Assembly (NCBI GenBank): GCA_022885665.1
Contig: JAGQDJ010000132.1
Span: 1 to 64,000 of the forward strand
Length of the DNA: 64,000 nt
Source of the DNA: Triops longicaudatus
Lineage: Eukaryota > Arthropoda > Branchiopoda > Notostraca > Triopsidae
Reading direction: 5' to 3'
Part shown: positions 46,961-61,200 of the stretch, in pieces
Numbering within the stretch: position 1 is the first letter of the stretch
Layout: each line of letters opens with the position of its first letter
The notes under the pieces: generated by a model
What the model was told of the DNA's origin: nothing
Database searches by the model: none
What the model saw: only the letters and a program-made list of their open reading frames with translations
Made by a program: the position numbers and the translations under genes

Positions 46961-49300
46961 GGCAGGGAAGAATTACAGTGGCGAGCAGCAATAATCAGCT
47001 AACAGAATAGTAAAATAAGTCAAACATATTTCTGTCCTGATTTCAAGAAAAGTATGTTTTAGATGCTCTTGCAGTTTTACGAACTAAGTTTCAGTGTAAG
47101 CCGGAAGAAATTTCGTTGCCAGTAATGAGAAAAAATTTTACTAGTAAATGAAAAAAATAAAAGAATTTTCTTGTTCCTTAGTTAGAATCGTAAACAGCAC
47201 TGAAAGTATGGTACAGATAGGCAGAAATGTCATGCTAGTAAAAGAAGTAATAATCTGCTAGCAAATTAAAAATAAAAATAAATGTTAAAGATACAATTGT
47301 AAAATTTGAAACAAGCTTCTGTTATAAAAGTAGTTTCATGCCCTAGTAGTCACATAAATTCGAGCTCTAAAGAAATCCGGAAGAAATTTAAAGCCCGGTG
47401 CAGAACAAATAATGGAGTAATTACTGCGAGACAGTAGTAGAATTTTACTGCCGAAGCTCACGTTATAAAATACAAGTGCTTATAGACTTGTATTACTTAA
47501 GTTACTGTCAAATATACAAGAAATGAAGTGGCCAGTAAATAAAAAAAAACATTGATGGCTAGTTATTTCAGAAAAGTAATAAGATTTATGAAAAAGTTTG
47601 AAATGTGAGTTGTACCTTCAAGTACGAGATGTATAGTTGACAAGAATTCTTCTCACAGCTCAGACAATTGTGTAACGCAAAGTAAACTGCCCTGATAGGA
47701 AGAAATTATCAACTGGTAACAATCTGAAAAGAGACACGAATTCAAGTTGTAGAACATGAATTAATACCTTGGTATATTATCGGAACTTGGAAAATTAATG
47801 GCTCTGTACTATTATAAAAGAGAAACGAATTGTCCACAACGAAAGAAATTTACTTATAAGTAATTATTGAAAAGTACAGGCATTTTAACAAAAGAAAACT
47901 AGATTAAAAAATAATGTTTGCATTCAAAGTCACTCTACTACAAAGAAGTAAAAAAATAGTCCTTAAATTTTGGTAACACAGAAAAATTGCAGAGTTTTAC
48001 GCAACAAAGGTACTTACCGCAAATTTCTACCTACGTGAGTTAAAATTACTGCATAAAATGGTAGAAATAGTGTTGTTATGCGGAACGTACCAAAGAAGTT
48101 GATTGTGAGAAGTGCGAAAGCTTAATGAAAGGCACAGGGTACATTCGACGAACAAGTGTTCCCGTAGTGAAGAAATATTAACCGCCGGTTTTTCAGCAGT
48201 AATAAACCATCAATCTACCCTATCTGTCAGCAGTAGGTTATTAACGAATAGGCCGTGATCCAATAAATTACAAACGATCGTGTCCTAATGGAGCTAATCT
48301 TAGGGCACGCATGAGGTTACTGGAACAGTTAATATGTCTGGCAAACCATTAGAAATACTCAGTGTTACTAGAAAGACCATCGCGATTCCCTGAACTGTTA
48401 AATTAGTCAAACATAGTGGTGAATCAAACTAATTTACACTAGAAAAAAAGACGAAATAAAAAATTTGACGAAAAAAAAGACGAAAAAAAGAAAATTGTGA
48501 AAAATTTCATTGTTTCAGACAAAATGATACCGTGTCTGCAGCAATAGTGGTGTATTAATCTAAATTCACGTAAGTTTTCAACTGAGGACTAGCGTTCCCA
48601 GGACGTTATACACCCCTGGAAGTCACATTCACAATTATTAGCCCATAGATGCAAAATAACTGCACGCAGACTAATTACGCCCGTAATTAAGAAACCTGGC
48701 CAAATTACTGCAAAATGTCACATGCAAGCAACAAAAAATATAAGAAGTGCTGTAAAAAAAGTATTTTTCATAGATTCAAATAATATAAAAATACACAGGT
48801 ATTGTCTGATTACTAAGTAGAAATTACTGGAATTCTGCAAATAGAGTAATGCACCTATCTACCGTCTGAATGAACATAACAGGCACGGTTGAAAGTAAAC
48901 GTTTCCACGACGAAACCCACAAAGTTATAGGCACATAAACGGCGAATGACTGCACGCAGAATTTCTACGCCGATATGGAAGGAATGTCTTTAGCCGAGTC
49001 ATTGCTAAGCTTTCGTATCATACGAAAAACATTATGCATGGGCCTCGCAAATTTTAGGAATTACACATAATTTCGTACTCAAAAAGGAAGATATGTTTTC
49101 ACCAGTATTGCAGGCATTGTTTTCCAGTACCACGTAAATTACTTCAAATAGGTTTTAAACATAGAGCACTTCAGAAAGAACAGTAGTATTGCTTTACGCC
49201 GGAGAAGGAACATAACTTGCTGTCTTTCTTTAAGTGTGGGAAAATCACACGCAGTGAGCAAAAGATTGCTACCAGTTCTATAAATCATTTTTCAGCCCTG
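46960..49300. repeat. Degenerate repeat field with GGAAGAAATTT and CAGTAAT words
   Basis: Words such as CCGGAAGAAATTT, GCCAGTAATGA, GCAGTAATAA and AATTACTGC recur at spacings often near 140 bp (47100, 47378, 47514, 47694, 47843). A longer similarity links 48650-48700 and 48940-48990 (ACTGCACGCAGA followed by TACGCC). It looks like an old, heavily diverged satellite. No gene is seen inside. Confidence 0.45.
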
Positions 49301-52300
49301 TGATAACTTCTTGACTTTTAAATTCACCCAATCTCTTAACAAAAAGGAGATCGAGACCCTCGGAAAAAATAGGCAATGAAAGAGAGGTAAAAAAAAAGAG
49401 TTCAAGCCACCGGGAGCGAGTCAAAAGGAAGAAAGAAAAAATAGAAGAAAAAGAGGTGAATACTTAGATCGTCCGTCACGTTCCTGGTGAGGGCAAATCA
49501 AAGTAAAGATGGGCGCTTGTTATTAAGAGCGTGGAGGAGATGGCGTTGATTAAGCACGCCAGGCACGGAACCAACCTGAAGTTAAAGTAAGCAAACCCCA
49601 CGTCCAAAAGAGAGACACGGCTGCGGGGAACGGGGGGAGAAAAGAGTCTCGCCTCAAGTACCGGCAAAAGCAGAATAGAGAGATAGCGAGTGAGCAGAAG
49701 GAGGAGCAAGACAGTAAGCGAAAGAGAAAAAAGTTGGTGAGCCACTGCTGGAAAAAGGGGCTGAAGTCGGTGTGCTTTTAGCCTTGACGCTTACGAGGAA
49801 AATTGTCACTAAATTACTGCTTTATGCATTGCTTCGTCGTTTTCCAGTAGGCACCCACACCACTCACACACAAAGGCCATGCTTTATGCTTTTATACTTC
49901 AAACCAAAGACCTATACAACCCTCCTACTCTATTAGCAGCTGTTAATTCTTACAGGCAGGTACCAGCAGACTCATTTCTTCTCCCTTAACGCTTAAGAAC
50001 TTCATTTCGGAAATGAGACGCTTTGCTTTAGTTTGTTTCCAGAGCGGTGAAGACGTGACACGACCTCCATTTCTACAATATAGTCGAGTACCGGGAGGTA
50101 CATTTTTTCTATCATATCTTATGGATGAAGAAAGTCTCGACTGAATATCCAGAAACGGCTTCAGTTGGCATATTTCTGTAAAATGGTGTCCTATGTCTTC
50201 AAATACTGCAGCATTAATCTGGGGAGTTTTACTATTTTGGATGTACTATCAATATTCCTGTGTGTAGCTTTACTTTGGATACATTTCTTTTGAAAAAGTA
50301 ACATGACTTATTGTGCATGCACTGTTGCTAATCAAATAATTTGTTTTTGCAAACATTTTTAAGTTTGCATTTGTAAGTGTTTGGGTAAAGTTATTTCTTT
50401 GGAGCCAGAAGTAACATTTCTTTCTAATCACAAAATTTGGAAGATGGGTTTGGATTCAGATTTTTTCAGGATTAATCTGAAATTTTCCGTTTTCGGGAAA
50501 AACGCTACTACTGAGTGACATTGCAGAAGATAATGCGGTGCTCGACATCTTCTTCGATTCCGGAAGTGCAATATCTTTGAACTTGTATTTATTTTGAGGT
50601 CATTGCCTGATATTTTATATTTTATATTCACTTGGTCTGACAGAAATCTATTCTTCGATATCCGACACGGAGTTATTGGACGATTGGACTTCCTCTGGTA
50701 CCGGCTTGTACATTTCTTCCAAACTTTAAAGCAAAATGTTTATTTTCTCTTTCAAGCACATTCAATATACATTTCCTATGCTTCGTTACGCACTTCCAAT
50801 CCACGTTTCTGTTTCTTAATTTCTCGCTCACATTTTATACCGCTGGTTTATATTTCTGCAATACCACCGGTACGTTACTTCAGAGCTTGTGCAAAATATG
50901 CTTTAGCTGAAATTTTAACGTCACGAGTAACTTCTTGTGGCTAGGCAGTTTAATTTAAAACACTTCAGTAGGTTGTTGACATATTACGCGGCTAGCTTCA
51001 GAAATGTTGCAACCATAAATAAAGATTTGATTTGAGTATATATCCGCTTTAAATTTTCGCAATTTATTATTTGCCTATATACAAAATTAGAAACCATTCT
51101 AGATCATTTTTTTATTAACCTACCAACTTACGCATGATTGTTGTAACAATCTCTGGAGTAAAAAAAAATGAGCTGTAAATTCTTACTGTGCACTTTTTAC
51201 AGAACTTCACTAATAGCTCCTAGGTAAGAGGCCGTTTTGGTAGTTTCGCTTCAACATCTCTGCGTACCTGCTATAGAAAGGAAAACTTCAGAAATGTCTT
51301 TGACACTTATTTGAAATCAACTCTTAATGTATCACAAAAACTCATCAAATCTTTGACAACGTTGTTCATTTTGCAGAAGAAAAAATTCTGTTGGATGTTG
51401 ATTGTTATGTTTACCGTCGCAATTTCTATAATATTACCCATAATTTTCTTTCAAACGATCAAACTCAGTTTTCACCGTAACACGCCTTTCTTACTTCGAC
51501 GATTATTCAGTAAATAAAGTCAATTAAACCTTTCCAGCACAAGATTAATGAGACTATTTGTATCATTTTTCAAAAATGGCCGTTAGATTTTTTCGAGCTA
51601 TCTACCTCAGTTTTCGACGTTGTCTATCTTAAAAGTCAAACCTCGACAATTATTAACTGAATACGTCAATCTCATTTCAAAGTTCATTATTATTGCTACT
51701 GGGCCGTTCGTTTCTTCATTTCTGATCACGCGTCGTAATCTGCTCCTAGTACTGCTGCTACTGACTCTCACTACTGAAGCAATCCTGGCCGTTAAAATCA
51801 CTTTGCCCACTTTCTCAAGCACCCAGTACTATAGCAACCCCAGCCCCAACTTTTACGATAGTTGCCCCCCGTGGGCTAATTTCTCCGTCTTGAGCCCCGA
51901 GACATGAAAATCATGGCCACGCTGTATACTGTACCTAAACTTGATTCTGCCAGTTCAGTACAATACCAATTCTTTGCTTTCCCTCACCACCTTCTCAACC
52001 CTACCCCCCGCCCACTTACCCCCATAAAGAACTGTTGTAAGGTCCGAGAGCAGCTTGATCCTAAATTTCTTTCTCGCACAAAGTCGAGCTGCGAAAGTTA
52101 TCATCTATTCTTCGGGGTAGTAGCTATCAAAGCCCCCTCATTGTAAGAAGATCAATACCCTTAACCCCCCTAACCACCCTACCTAGCCATCGCAGGCAAC
52201 CCACCTTCTCCTGGCCGTGTTATGTTTTCTGACTCCTGATCATGGTCACTTCCAAGAGTGACTAGGGAGTGATCGGCTTTAGGTCCACAAAACGCCATAT

Positions 52301-53100
52301 ACACTTGACTCTCCCAGGACCCAAAGCCAACTTCCCAGGCTGGCCCCCCTTTTAGGGTTTCTCGTTCGGTCTGTGTCTTTTCGCTGCGTCAATTCATCCA
52401 TACCGCCACCTAAATTCCACACCGGTCGTATGTTTTAAAAAGGCAGCCCATGCCAGCCCCGGCGTTGCCGGTTGTTACGGAATTTGAGGCGTAGCTTGAA
52501 CGCGGTAGAATAAATATAATACTTTCACAAGTTGAATATACCGTTTAATACCTTGACAAAGAGGTATTATTCGAGCGGTATTAGTTCCGTTTCTTAGCAT
52601 ACTTCCACTTTCCGCGTTTGAAGAGTTTCGCGACGATATCCGATTACGAGATAACTTGAATTGAAGTAACTTAGTTTAACTTAACTTAACTAAATGAACT
52701 AAAGTTTTTTCGTCATTTATTAGCGTCCTGTTTTTGGTATAAATATTGGTTTTTGTCCCGTTTAGGGTGGAAAATTACAGTGAATGACTGAGTCTTATAC
52801 TCGTTACAGACTTGATTTTCTTAATTTTTCCTTTTATTCTCCCTCAAGGCCTCAGCGATATTCACTGATTTCATTCAAAAGACCTACTTTATAAAATATT
52901 CTACAGGCTTTTGTAACACTGCCTTCAACACTAAAGCTTCCTAGGGTGCGGCTAACGGCACCTCAGCCGATGAAACTCCAGACCCCTAAAAGAAGACTTG
53001 CAACAATAAGGTTTTGTTTAAGCTTCTTACTGTTGTGCTGTAAAATTTTTCAAAAAATTCCTACAATAATTTCGGAAATGGATTTCATTTCTAATAATTT

Positions 53101-53508
53101 TTGCAAATTTCCAATTCTAAGCTGCAACATTCTCAGTGGTATTCACTAAATATTGTATATAATTTAACTGATACTGCGAAAATTTCACGGGCCAGAACAG
53201 CTCTTCTTAAGTTGTCTTCAAAGTCTTTCAAAACGGCTTTGGCTTTGTGCGCAATCCCTGCCAAAAGACCATCCGATTCTCAAAAAGTTTTTCATACAAA
53301 ATATTCTAAAAAAAACGAATGTGGCGACATAGCGAAGATTATCAATACTAATGCTCGTAAAATACTAAAGTTAATCTCTAAAGCTCTATCTTGGCAAAAT
53401 AATCGAGTTGGCTTCGAAAAAACTCAAGCTCATCGCATTCTCAAACTTACTTCGTTGTCGCAGAAGTCATATGAACTATACCTGTGTTCTCAAAATAATT
53501 TCAAATAA
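53101..53508 (+). CDS. Hypothetical Lys/Ser-rich open frame
   Basis: 135 codons to a stop, followed by AATAAA at about 53553. The protein is basic (SKSFKTALALCAIPAKRPSD, NTNARKILKLISKALSW) and has no signal peptide or motif that I know. A real but lineage-specific small gene or a terminal exon is possible. So is a chance frame. Confidence 0.25.
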   Translation: MQISNSKLQHSQWYSLNIVYNLTDTAKISRARTALLKLSSKSFKTALALCAIPAKRPSDSQKVFHTKYSKKNECGDIAKIINTNARKILKLISKALSWQNNRVGFEKTQAHRILKLTSLSQKSYELYLCSQNNFK

Positions 53509-53769
53509 TTCCCGTCTGTTTTTCTAATCTTCCTATGCTCCTATACATGGTAAATAAAACTCTGATAAGCTGAAGGTGTTTATGTTGAACACTTTTTTGA
53601 AAAACTGCAATAAAATATTCTACTTTCATATTTACCCAACGTTTTCAACAGTTCCCGAACAAAAATCCTTTGTAGCAAAATATCTCCGGTGTTTGGTCCA
53701 ATGAAATTTGATCACCCTACAGCTGATGTAATCGAGTTTAACGTATTTACGAGTTTAATCCAGTTATGC

Positions 53770-54130
53770 TATTTCCTGTACTAACCTAGCCTTACTTTAA
53801 CTTAAATTTACTTATCTTAATCTAGCCTTACACTAGCTTCGTGGTGGATGAAAACATTAACTTTCCAACACAACTCTAGCCACTAACCTAACCAGCTTAC
53901 AACTAACTCAGGTTAATTAGCTTCACTCAACTAAATATTTACTAATATAATATAGCCTAGCTCAACGTAACCTAGCCTTACCAAAATTTTACATACGTGC
54001 CCAGAAACGCATAAAATTCCGATCATTACTACTTTTTTAACCATTTGTTCTATTATAATGAGCCTATTTGAAACTTAATTTAGCATAATATGACTTAGCC
54101 CAACCTGACTTAATTTAACCTTACCTGATT
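53770..54130. repeat. Degenerate CCTAA/CTTAA tract
   Basis: Another patch of TAACCTAG, TTAACTTAA and CTAGCCTTAC words, of the same class as the tracts in the AGA and ZNF593 introns. Confidence 0.5.
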
Positions 54131-55225
54131 AACTTCCCTTTAAGTGAAAAACATTTATCAAGTTCATTTCAGAACGAAATTAAGGCAAGTGAATTTTTCA
54201 CGCTAAGGGAAATAACAACATACTTAGAAACCATGCCAATACAGAAATAAAACTTTATAATTGCACAAATGAACAATCCATCATCTTCAATGCCACCATT
54301 ACATTTAACTCGATTAGTCGACACGCGGCAACGCTGCGGCAACTTTCTCCATTACAATTTCCCCTATATACCTGTTCGGCCTTTGCCTTTGGGATAGATA
54401 CGCCACACCGAGCCACGGCCCCGCGCGACTACTAACTCGCTGACCCCACTCAAGGCGGCTCAAAAGACACCCTACAGCGTCGTCGCTGTAACAGTCGTCT
54501 CTTTTGCCGTCGGTGCTAGAACATCCCCGTCCCACCCCAGCCCAAAATTCCACCCCTTTTTCCCCTCCTGACCGGTAAAAGAGCGTCTTGGCGTGTACTT
54601 CTCGCTCAGAGTTTACGTGTAGCTCCTCGGCAAATCAGCAGCACGACGCTTACTGGATACCGCACGTGGCACGTGGCTGCAGTGGTTCCTAGTGTCCATT
54701 GTTCTATCTCTTCAGAAATATTGCTTAAAACGAAATCAACTCCGAGAACTGAGCTAAAAGTACTTTAACCCAGAGAAAAATTTATAAAGTAACAAAAGCA
54801 AAAAGAACGGCCAAAATACCGGCATAGTGCTGCGGAGAAAAAATATCGGCCAAACTCGCCCTGAAAGAAAGACGAAAGGAAAAACCGCAGAAAAATCCGT
54901 CTCGTTTGTGTCCGAAAGCTTGTCATGTCCGTATTTGTCTCCCGGTAGCTCGAGTTTCACTCAATTCGTTATGTCGCCGTAAGTGGAAACCTTATGGACA
55001 TTTCTACTTCCCGTACTACTGGCAACGACTTCCTTGTTCAGTACAGTGTTCGATTACAAAGTGCCGTAACCAGTTCTTTTGCCCCAAGAGAAAACGACAA
55101 AAAGTATTTCTTCCTCCGAAGAAGTCTTGAGCTGAAAGAAAAAAAAATACTCTTTCGCCCTCCATAATTGACAACGGGCACCTTTTATAATGTCACTGAC
55201 TCTTCATTAATTGTTGAGTAGCGCC

Positions 55226-58200
55226 ATGATAGATTCAGCAACTTTCGTGGTGGTGGCCTTTCTTCTTCTATTCTCCGGTAAGTTGTTTCCCCCCTTCCTA
55301 TGCCTTCTATCTCTCAGTCTCGTTCTTGCGCTCATTTTGTGCCAGTCTCTTCTATCGCTTTTATATCTTTAACCTTGCATGGCCTCCGAAATGGCTCTTT
55401 TCCATCTTCCTTGTTTCTCTCCTCCTGTCTGTTTACTCTCTTAAATAAATGATTTTTTTCTTCAAATTGACATCCCCTGGAACACAGTCTTTGATTGGGT
55501 GGCCCCAATTGGCCCGTTAACTGACACCTGCTCAACAATGAAACAGTCCCCAAACAACGAAAGCGAATTTACTTTACGTAGCCAACCCGTCAAGGTTTTC
55601 ATTGTCGACTGCTATCGTCTTCCCTCTCTTCCCTTACTTTTAAGTTTGTCTCGCCCCCTTAATTTGTAGCAACTTTTGCCCAGCAATGAAAAAACGAAAG
55701 AGCTCTTAAGTTGCGTTTTCACTCCCTCTTTAAGCTTTGAAAAGAACGCTTAGGGGAAGAGATTATTTTATTAACTATGAATGTTTTAACTAATTTCGTG
55801 GAAACAGCTTAAAAAGCTGTGAAATTAACATAAAATTCCTATTTATTAAGAAAGAGCTAACCGTTCTATGGACATATTAATTTGAGTTAGTTTTAGTATT
55901 TAGATTTAGTTTTAGATTAGTTTTAGATTTTTATTTCTAGTAATGTTTCGAAGATTTTAATTTTCAGTAGTTTTGTTTTAGATAACTACGACAGAGTGGT
56001 TAGAAGATCCAGGAGCTGTTTATCGAATAAAAGCAAGATAAATTCGTATTATCCCGTGATTACGGACGTCGTTTGTAAGTCGGCACCTTTTCATGCAGAA
56101 TTAAGCTAATTGACGCCCTCTCCGCCAGCATATTCGCATCTTGGGCCAAGATTTGGTTAAACGATAAAGCCCGAGCGCTGGAAGAGACGACTTTGCAATG
56201 ACGTCATGGCCGAGAATTTGGCACGGCATTTGCACTGTTACAAGGGGGTGCCCCCGTAATGCGAAGCAAATCAGATTGCAACTAAAATTTGCCATCCCGG
56301 TAATTAGATCATGAGAGAAAGCGAACAGCCAGCTTAAGCCCCGTTTACCATGAACGTTACATGAGAAATTTTTTTAACGCATTTTATATAGGCCTACACT
56401 CTTACACGTATGCAACGGAAATCTGAATTCAGAATTTCTGGTATTTTTGTGTGAATTGTTATGTGAGGTCTCTAACAGTTAAGTTAAATTAGATATAATT
56501 ATTTTAAATTATAGGTCAATTTAGGCTAAGTTAGTTAAAGTTGTGTTACATTTGGTTAGGCTTGGTAACGCAAAAAAAACGTGAAAGTTAAGTCAGCTAA
56601 ACTAGGTTAAGGAAAGTTAACTTAAATAAGTTAGGTTTTTAAAGCTAAGGTAAGTTTTGTTAAGTTCTACGTTAGGCTACGTTATTTGATATTAAGGTTT
56701 GGTTACTTAGCCGAACATACCAGGGTGCTAAAATTTATACTTTTAAGGCAGTTTTATCACATCAAAACGTGCTCTTTTCTAGTTTTACTTACGAATATTC
56801 AAGCTTACACATTTTCCACAGAAAAATGGAAAAATGACGCGCGAGAGGCATAACGTAATTCAAGTCAAGCAGGTACAATAATAGTAATAATAACTTACCA
56901 ATGTAAGAGAGGCAACAAGTCTTAGCTATTCTAGTCTTACGCTAATTTTCCTCAAAACTAAAACAAGGAAAATAAATAAGCAATAAAATAAACAATATTA
57001 CGAAAATAACCTTTAAGAAAAGTAGCTTTTCGTTTATAATACCAGCAACACTACTCAAAAGTCACGAAAGTTTCTTGGAACATCTTATTGAGACAATTTA
57101 ATTTTCTCTATTTTTTAGATTTTTATTTAAAAAAAACTGTTATGCAAATTCATGATAAAAATTTTGTCAATTTACAAACATTTTTACAATTTTATCAGTA
57201 CGTTCTATAATTTCTAAGAGTATTTTACAATCACCAATATTTCATATAAATGTGTGTGCGAAAGACTCATAAATCAGGAACTTAAGAGACTGTATTGTAC
57301 ATCTGGCCCCCTGACGGACGATATGTATCCTTGTGAAGGTTTGCCTTGGACTAAACGAAGTGAAAAGCTGAAGCGCGTTAGACCAAGAAGGGTCAATTGG
57401 GTTTACTCGAAGGGGGGGGGGGGCACTTTGTGTGTGCATCCGTTCACCTCTTCTGGGGGGTCGGGGGAGGATGGGGGCTGGTTAAAAGGGTGCGAGTTAG
57501 CGGGTAAAGTCAATCTTTAGCATGTCACGAACTGTTTATTCAACATTCAGTAAGAGTAAGTACTGCATGGCGTACCGGGAGGTTAAATTCTGTTGAAAGG
57601 TAGCGGCAAGTTGTCAATGTATGATCTCATTTGCTGGGTTGTGCTTATGGTTTATGTGTGTTGTTCTTCTCTAGGCAGCACGCTGGCGAGCTGGGAGGAA
57701 TGGTGGACTTATGACGGCATTTCAGGTAAAAGCAATTCAGACCTCCTCCATACCTTTCTTTGTTCGTTGCCTTCCTAAGTAAAGAGACAGGACAGTTTGA
57801 ACGTAGTACAATTTTTTAAAAATTAAAGCGAATAAACTTATACAAAATTACACTTTAGTACTGAGAAAAATCACAGGTTCAATAAATACAACGGTCTACA
57901 TGAGGGCTTAAAATTAATAGGAAAATTATATCTGTCATAGGAGAAAATAATTTTAAAAGTTTTTAATTTCGACTCCGTTTTTAAGAACGGGTATGTGATT
58001 TTGCTCTAAAGTTTACTATAAGGACCCGAAAATTGCGCAAAAACGATTTTTATGTAAGCGTAAGCTACAGAACAATCCACTCAAATCTCATCCACAAGGG
58101 TTGTGGGAGATTTTACAGCAAACACGAAACTTTAAAAGTGACGCTGGGTTACGATTTGACGCTACTATTTTGAAAACTTTGACACTTTGACACTACTATA

Positions 58201-61200
58201 GTGATTATGTTATTTATAAGAATCATACATCCCAAGTCTTGGTAAATATTTATCAATTTTATCATGCACTTTTCTTGAAAGCTCCTCCCGCGACCAATTT
58301 GTGCACTTCCAAGACCCTCTGGTTTTCCTTGTCGTTTAGCCACATTCTCCGTTTTCTCAAAGCTGTGTCATATTTAATAGCAAGAGTTGCATATACCAAG
58401 TTTTGTTTTCTATGTTACAGTTTTGTCTGCGCACGTAATGAAAATAGAAATGAGATAACTGTACACACGGTCCTATCACTCCTCTAATGCTGAGTAGAGC
58501 TAGGCTAAGTTAGGTGAAGTTAGGTCCCGAATACAGGCGGCTGAAATGAGATTCTTACAAAGAATTGGAGGTGTTACCCTTAAGGATGGGACGAAGCACA
58601 GAGGCATTAGGGAATCTCTTCGTATAGAGCCCTTCTCCTGAAAATCAAGAGGTCTCAATTACGCTGGCTAGAGCATGTACAGCGCATGTCTGCTAAAAGG
58701 CTGTCGAGAAAGATATTTCAAACCAAGTTGATCTTCAAAAGACCCGTAGGCAGGCCTCGTACAAGGTAGCCAGATTATTCAGCCAACCTTTGTTACGAGA
58801 GGTTCGGCATTCCACCCTCTGAGCTAATGTTCGTGACCCAAGATGGGGCTCATTGGAGGATACTCCTAAGCTTGCTCGAACCACGACCCTAGTAATGGGA
58901 ACTGTGGTTTCGAAAATGCACAATGTATGTAAGTTAGGTGAAATGCAAGCTATTTGAAGTTGGAGGACTGGTTAGGTTAGCCTATTTTGGTAAAGCTAAT
59001 TTCGGTATCAGATTAAGTTAAGCTGCTTAAAATTGCCACGCTACAGAAGTCGGGAAACCAAGTGAACGAGCGTGTTCTTACTTAATATTGCGTGTGCTTA
59101 CAAAACGAGGTCGTTTCTGGAAAGAAACGCTCGTTTTTAACGTAGTATACGAGTTACTTCCTTTTTCCCTAGTTTTCACACTATCACAATTCTTAACACA
59201 ATAAATTTGTTCAGATGAGTAAAAAAAATTCAGCTAAAAACGTCTGAAATTTGTATATTATAGGTTTTGTAACTCAGTTTTAGTCACTTACTAATTGAAA
59301 TATTACAGATCCATAAGAAGAATATCATCAACTAAGATTACTATGAACAGACTGGATAACTTTAAAACGTCGTTGTATGAAACAAAATGTTCAAATGCTT
59401 TACCACTAAACACAACGGAGCAAGAACAGGTGTCGTTCGATTCGCCTCAAATAAGTGATGTAGTTTTCTGTTAAGAAAGTGATCAAGAATGTATCAGCTA
59501 ATCCACGTTAACAACGACAAGAAAAAAATGTCAGCAAATTTTTTATTTCTGAATATTTGTCTCGCAATTTCTTGCTAGTTTTCAACGTTTTGCCATGAGA
59601 TAACTTCAAACGCGTACTTTAAAAATAAAGTATATTCACATTATATTCACACATGCCGTCAATGAATTAAAAGCTCAGTGATTTGTTCGATTCGGCACGG
59701 TATTCTATGTACCCAGTACTTTTTATTTTGATTTACTTAAGAAGTAGCCGAAGTAAAACGAAAATAAAAAACGAAGTTCTTTGTTCAATATAATCCCAGT
59801 TGACGGCACTACTGATTTTCCAAAGTTTCCAAAGTTTCAAAAATTTCACAAATTTTCCAACGTTTTCCCACTTATTACTTAAATGCAACAAAACACTACT
59901 AAAACTGTTATGATTGCGCAACACTTTCTCAGTCCTTTTGACATTTACAATCTTTCGTACCCAGTGACGTTATACCACGTAAAACTGTTTTTTGTCGAAT
60001 TTCACGATTGTTGCTTTGTTGTCGTAAGAAATGTCTAACATAATGTACCAGACCACGTACAATAAAAGGACACTACCTTCCCTGTTAGCACAATCTGGCT
60101 TTGAGCATTGAACGGAATACAATTCCGTACCCTTGCTCCCACCTCCTTGGTTAGAATTTTCCTTAAATTCACAACAAAAACGACTTCAAATGCAATACAT
60201 TAGCAGTTTAAGATTCCTATATTTTAAGTTTTCTTAACTCACTATTTATTGTCTTCTAATTTATGTAAACCTATTTCAACAGACAACAAACGTCTAAAAA
60301 GAATGTTTTTCTCGTGGAATTCATTATGGCGGCTTGTGTTTAAATCAAGAAACTAAATTCGATTAAAGTATCCAAAATATGCCCAAAGTGAGGACATTGG
60401 ATGGCTTAAGAGACATTCAGTGCTCTCAGTTTTTAGACGTTCTACGTGAAAGTCAAGAATTGTAGCAATATATCACGACTATAAAATTCCCGAGAAAAAC
60501 TTGCGTGTGCTACTGGGTATTTCTGTGACTATTGTCCTGTATTGCTTTGGGATCAAGTTAAGCGCTCTGGGCTCGGGCCTGTGCCGTAGCAAAATCCTGG
60601 CATGTTCATGTTGGGTGGTCTCGTCCCTTTTGCCTCTATCTCCCCAAATTACGTTAAATGCTTTGCAAGTCGTTGAAGACCCCAGATGGTGTTTTCGGGA
60701 AAAGAAGACTTTGGGTGTCTCTGAGCTTCCTTTCTTACCCATGCCTTTCCTTCCTTCCGTTTTCCGTTCCGTGGACCCCTTACCGCAAAGATCCCGGTCC
60801 GATATCGGTTGATCCGCATGACCTGCGAAAAGCTGGCGTCTTACCAAAATAGCCCTACTAAAGGAACGGCCGGGCTAAAGTTTTTAAGCTAAAGCTTAGC
60901 AAAAGTCACCATCACTACCACAAACACAAAAAAGTTGGACCCTTGTTGTAAGCTCTTGAATGTCTTCCTATGTGTGTCTGTGTGTGTGTGGACCTCTTTT
61001 TGTCCTTAAGTCCTTTTTTGTGGGTTTGCCTTCGAGCCTTAGAGAAGGAGAGAATGTTTTGCTTTAGAGCCCGGAGCCCACACCCCCTCCAGACTTTTGA
61101 TTGCTTCGGGGCACAGATGTTTTGCAGCTGAAGAATGGTGTCGTGTGCTAACAATTAAACCGAAATCTTTTTTTTCTAGCAAAGTCTTCGGGGTGATTCC

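Larger units (their letters stand above)
49301..55225. other. Mostly unassigned intergenic DNA with short open frames
   Basis: Several plus-strand open frames occur: 50594-50944, 51311-51517 and 51620-51907 (both with a hydrophobic segment), and 53101-53508. None has a recognisable domain. A purine-rich strand at 49380-49740 creates a leucine-rich minus frame that is probably an artefact. The GC-richer interval 54300-54700 may be part of the upstream region of the carbonic-anhydrase-related gene. Confidence 0.35.

Noticed and set aside
49476..49745. Leucine-rich 89-codon minus-strand frame resembling a membrane protein
   Set aside because: The plus strand is a GA-rich tract, which automatically yields Leu/Ser/Phe codons on the other strand.
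50594..50944. 116-codon plus-strand frame checked for histone-like content
   Set aside because: Neither strand matches a histone or other family, and the minus strand has several stops.
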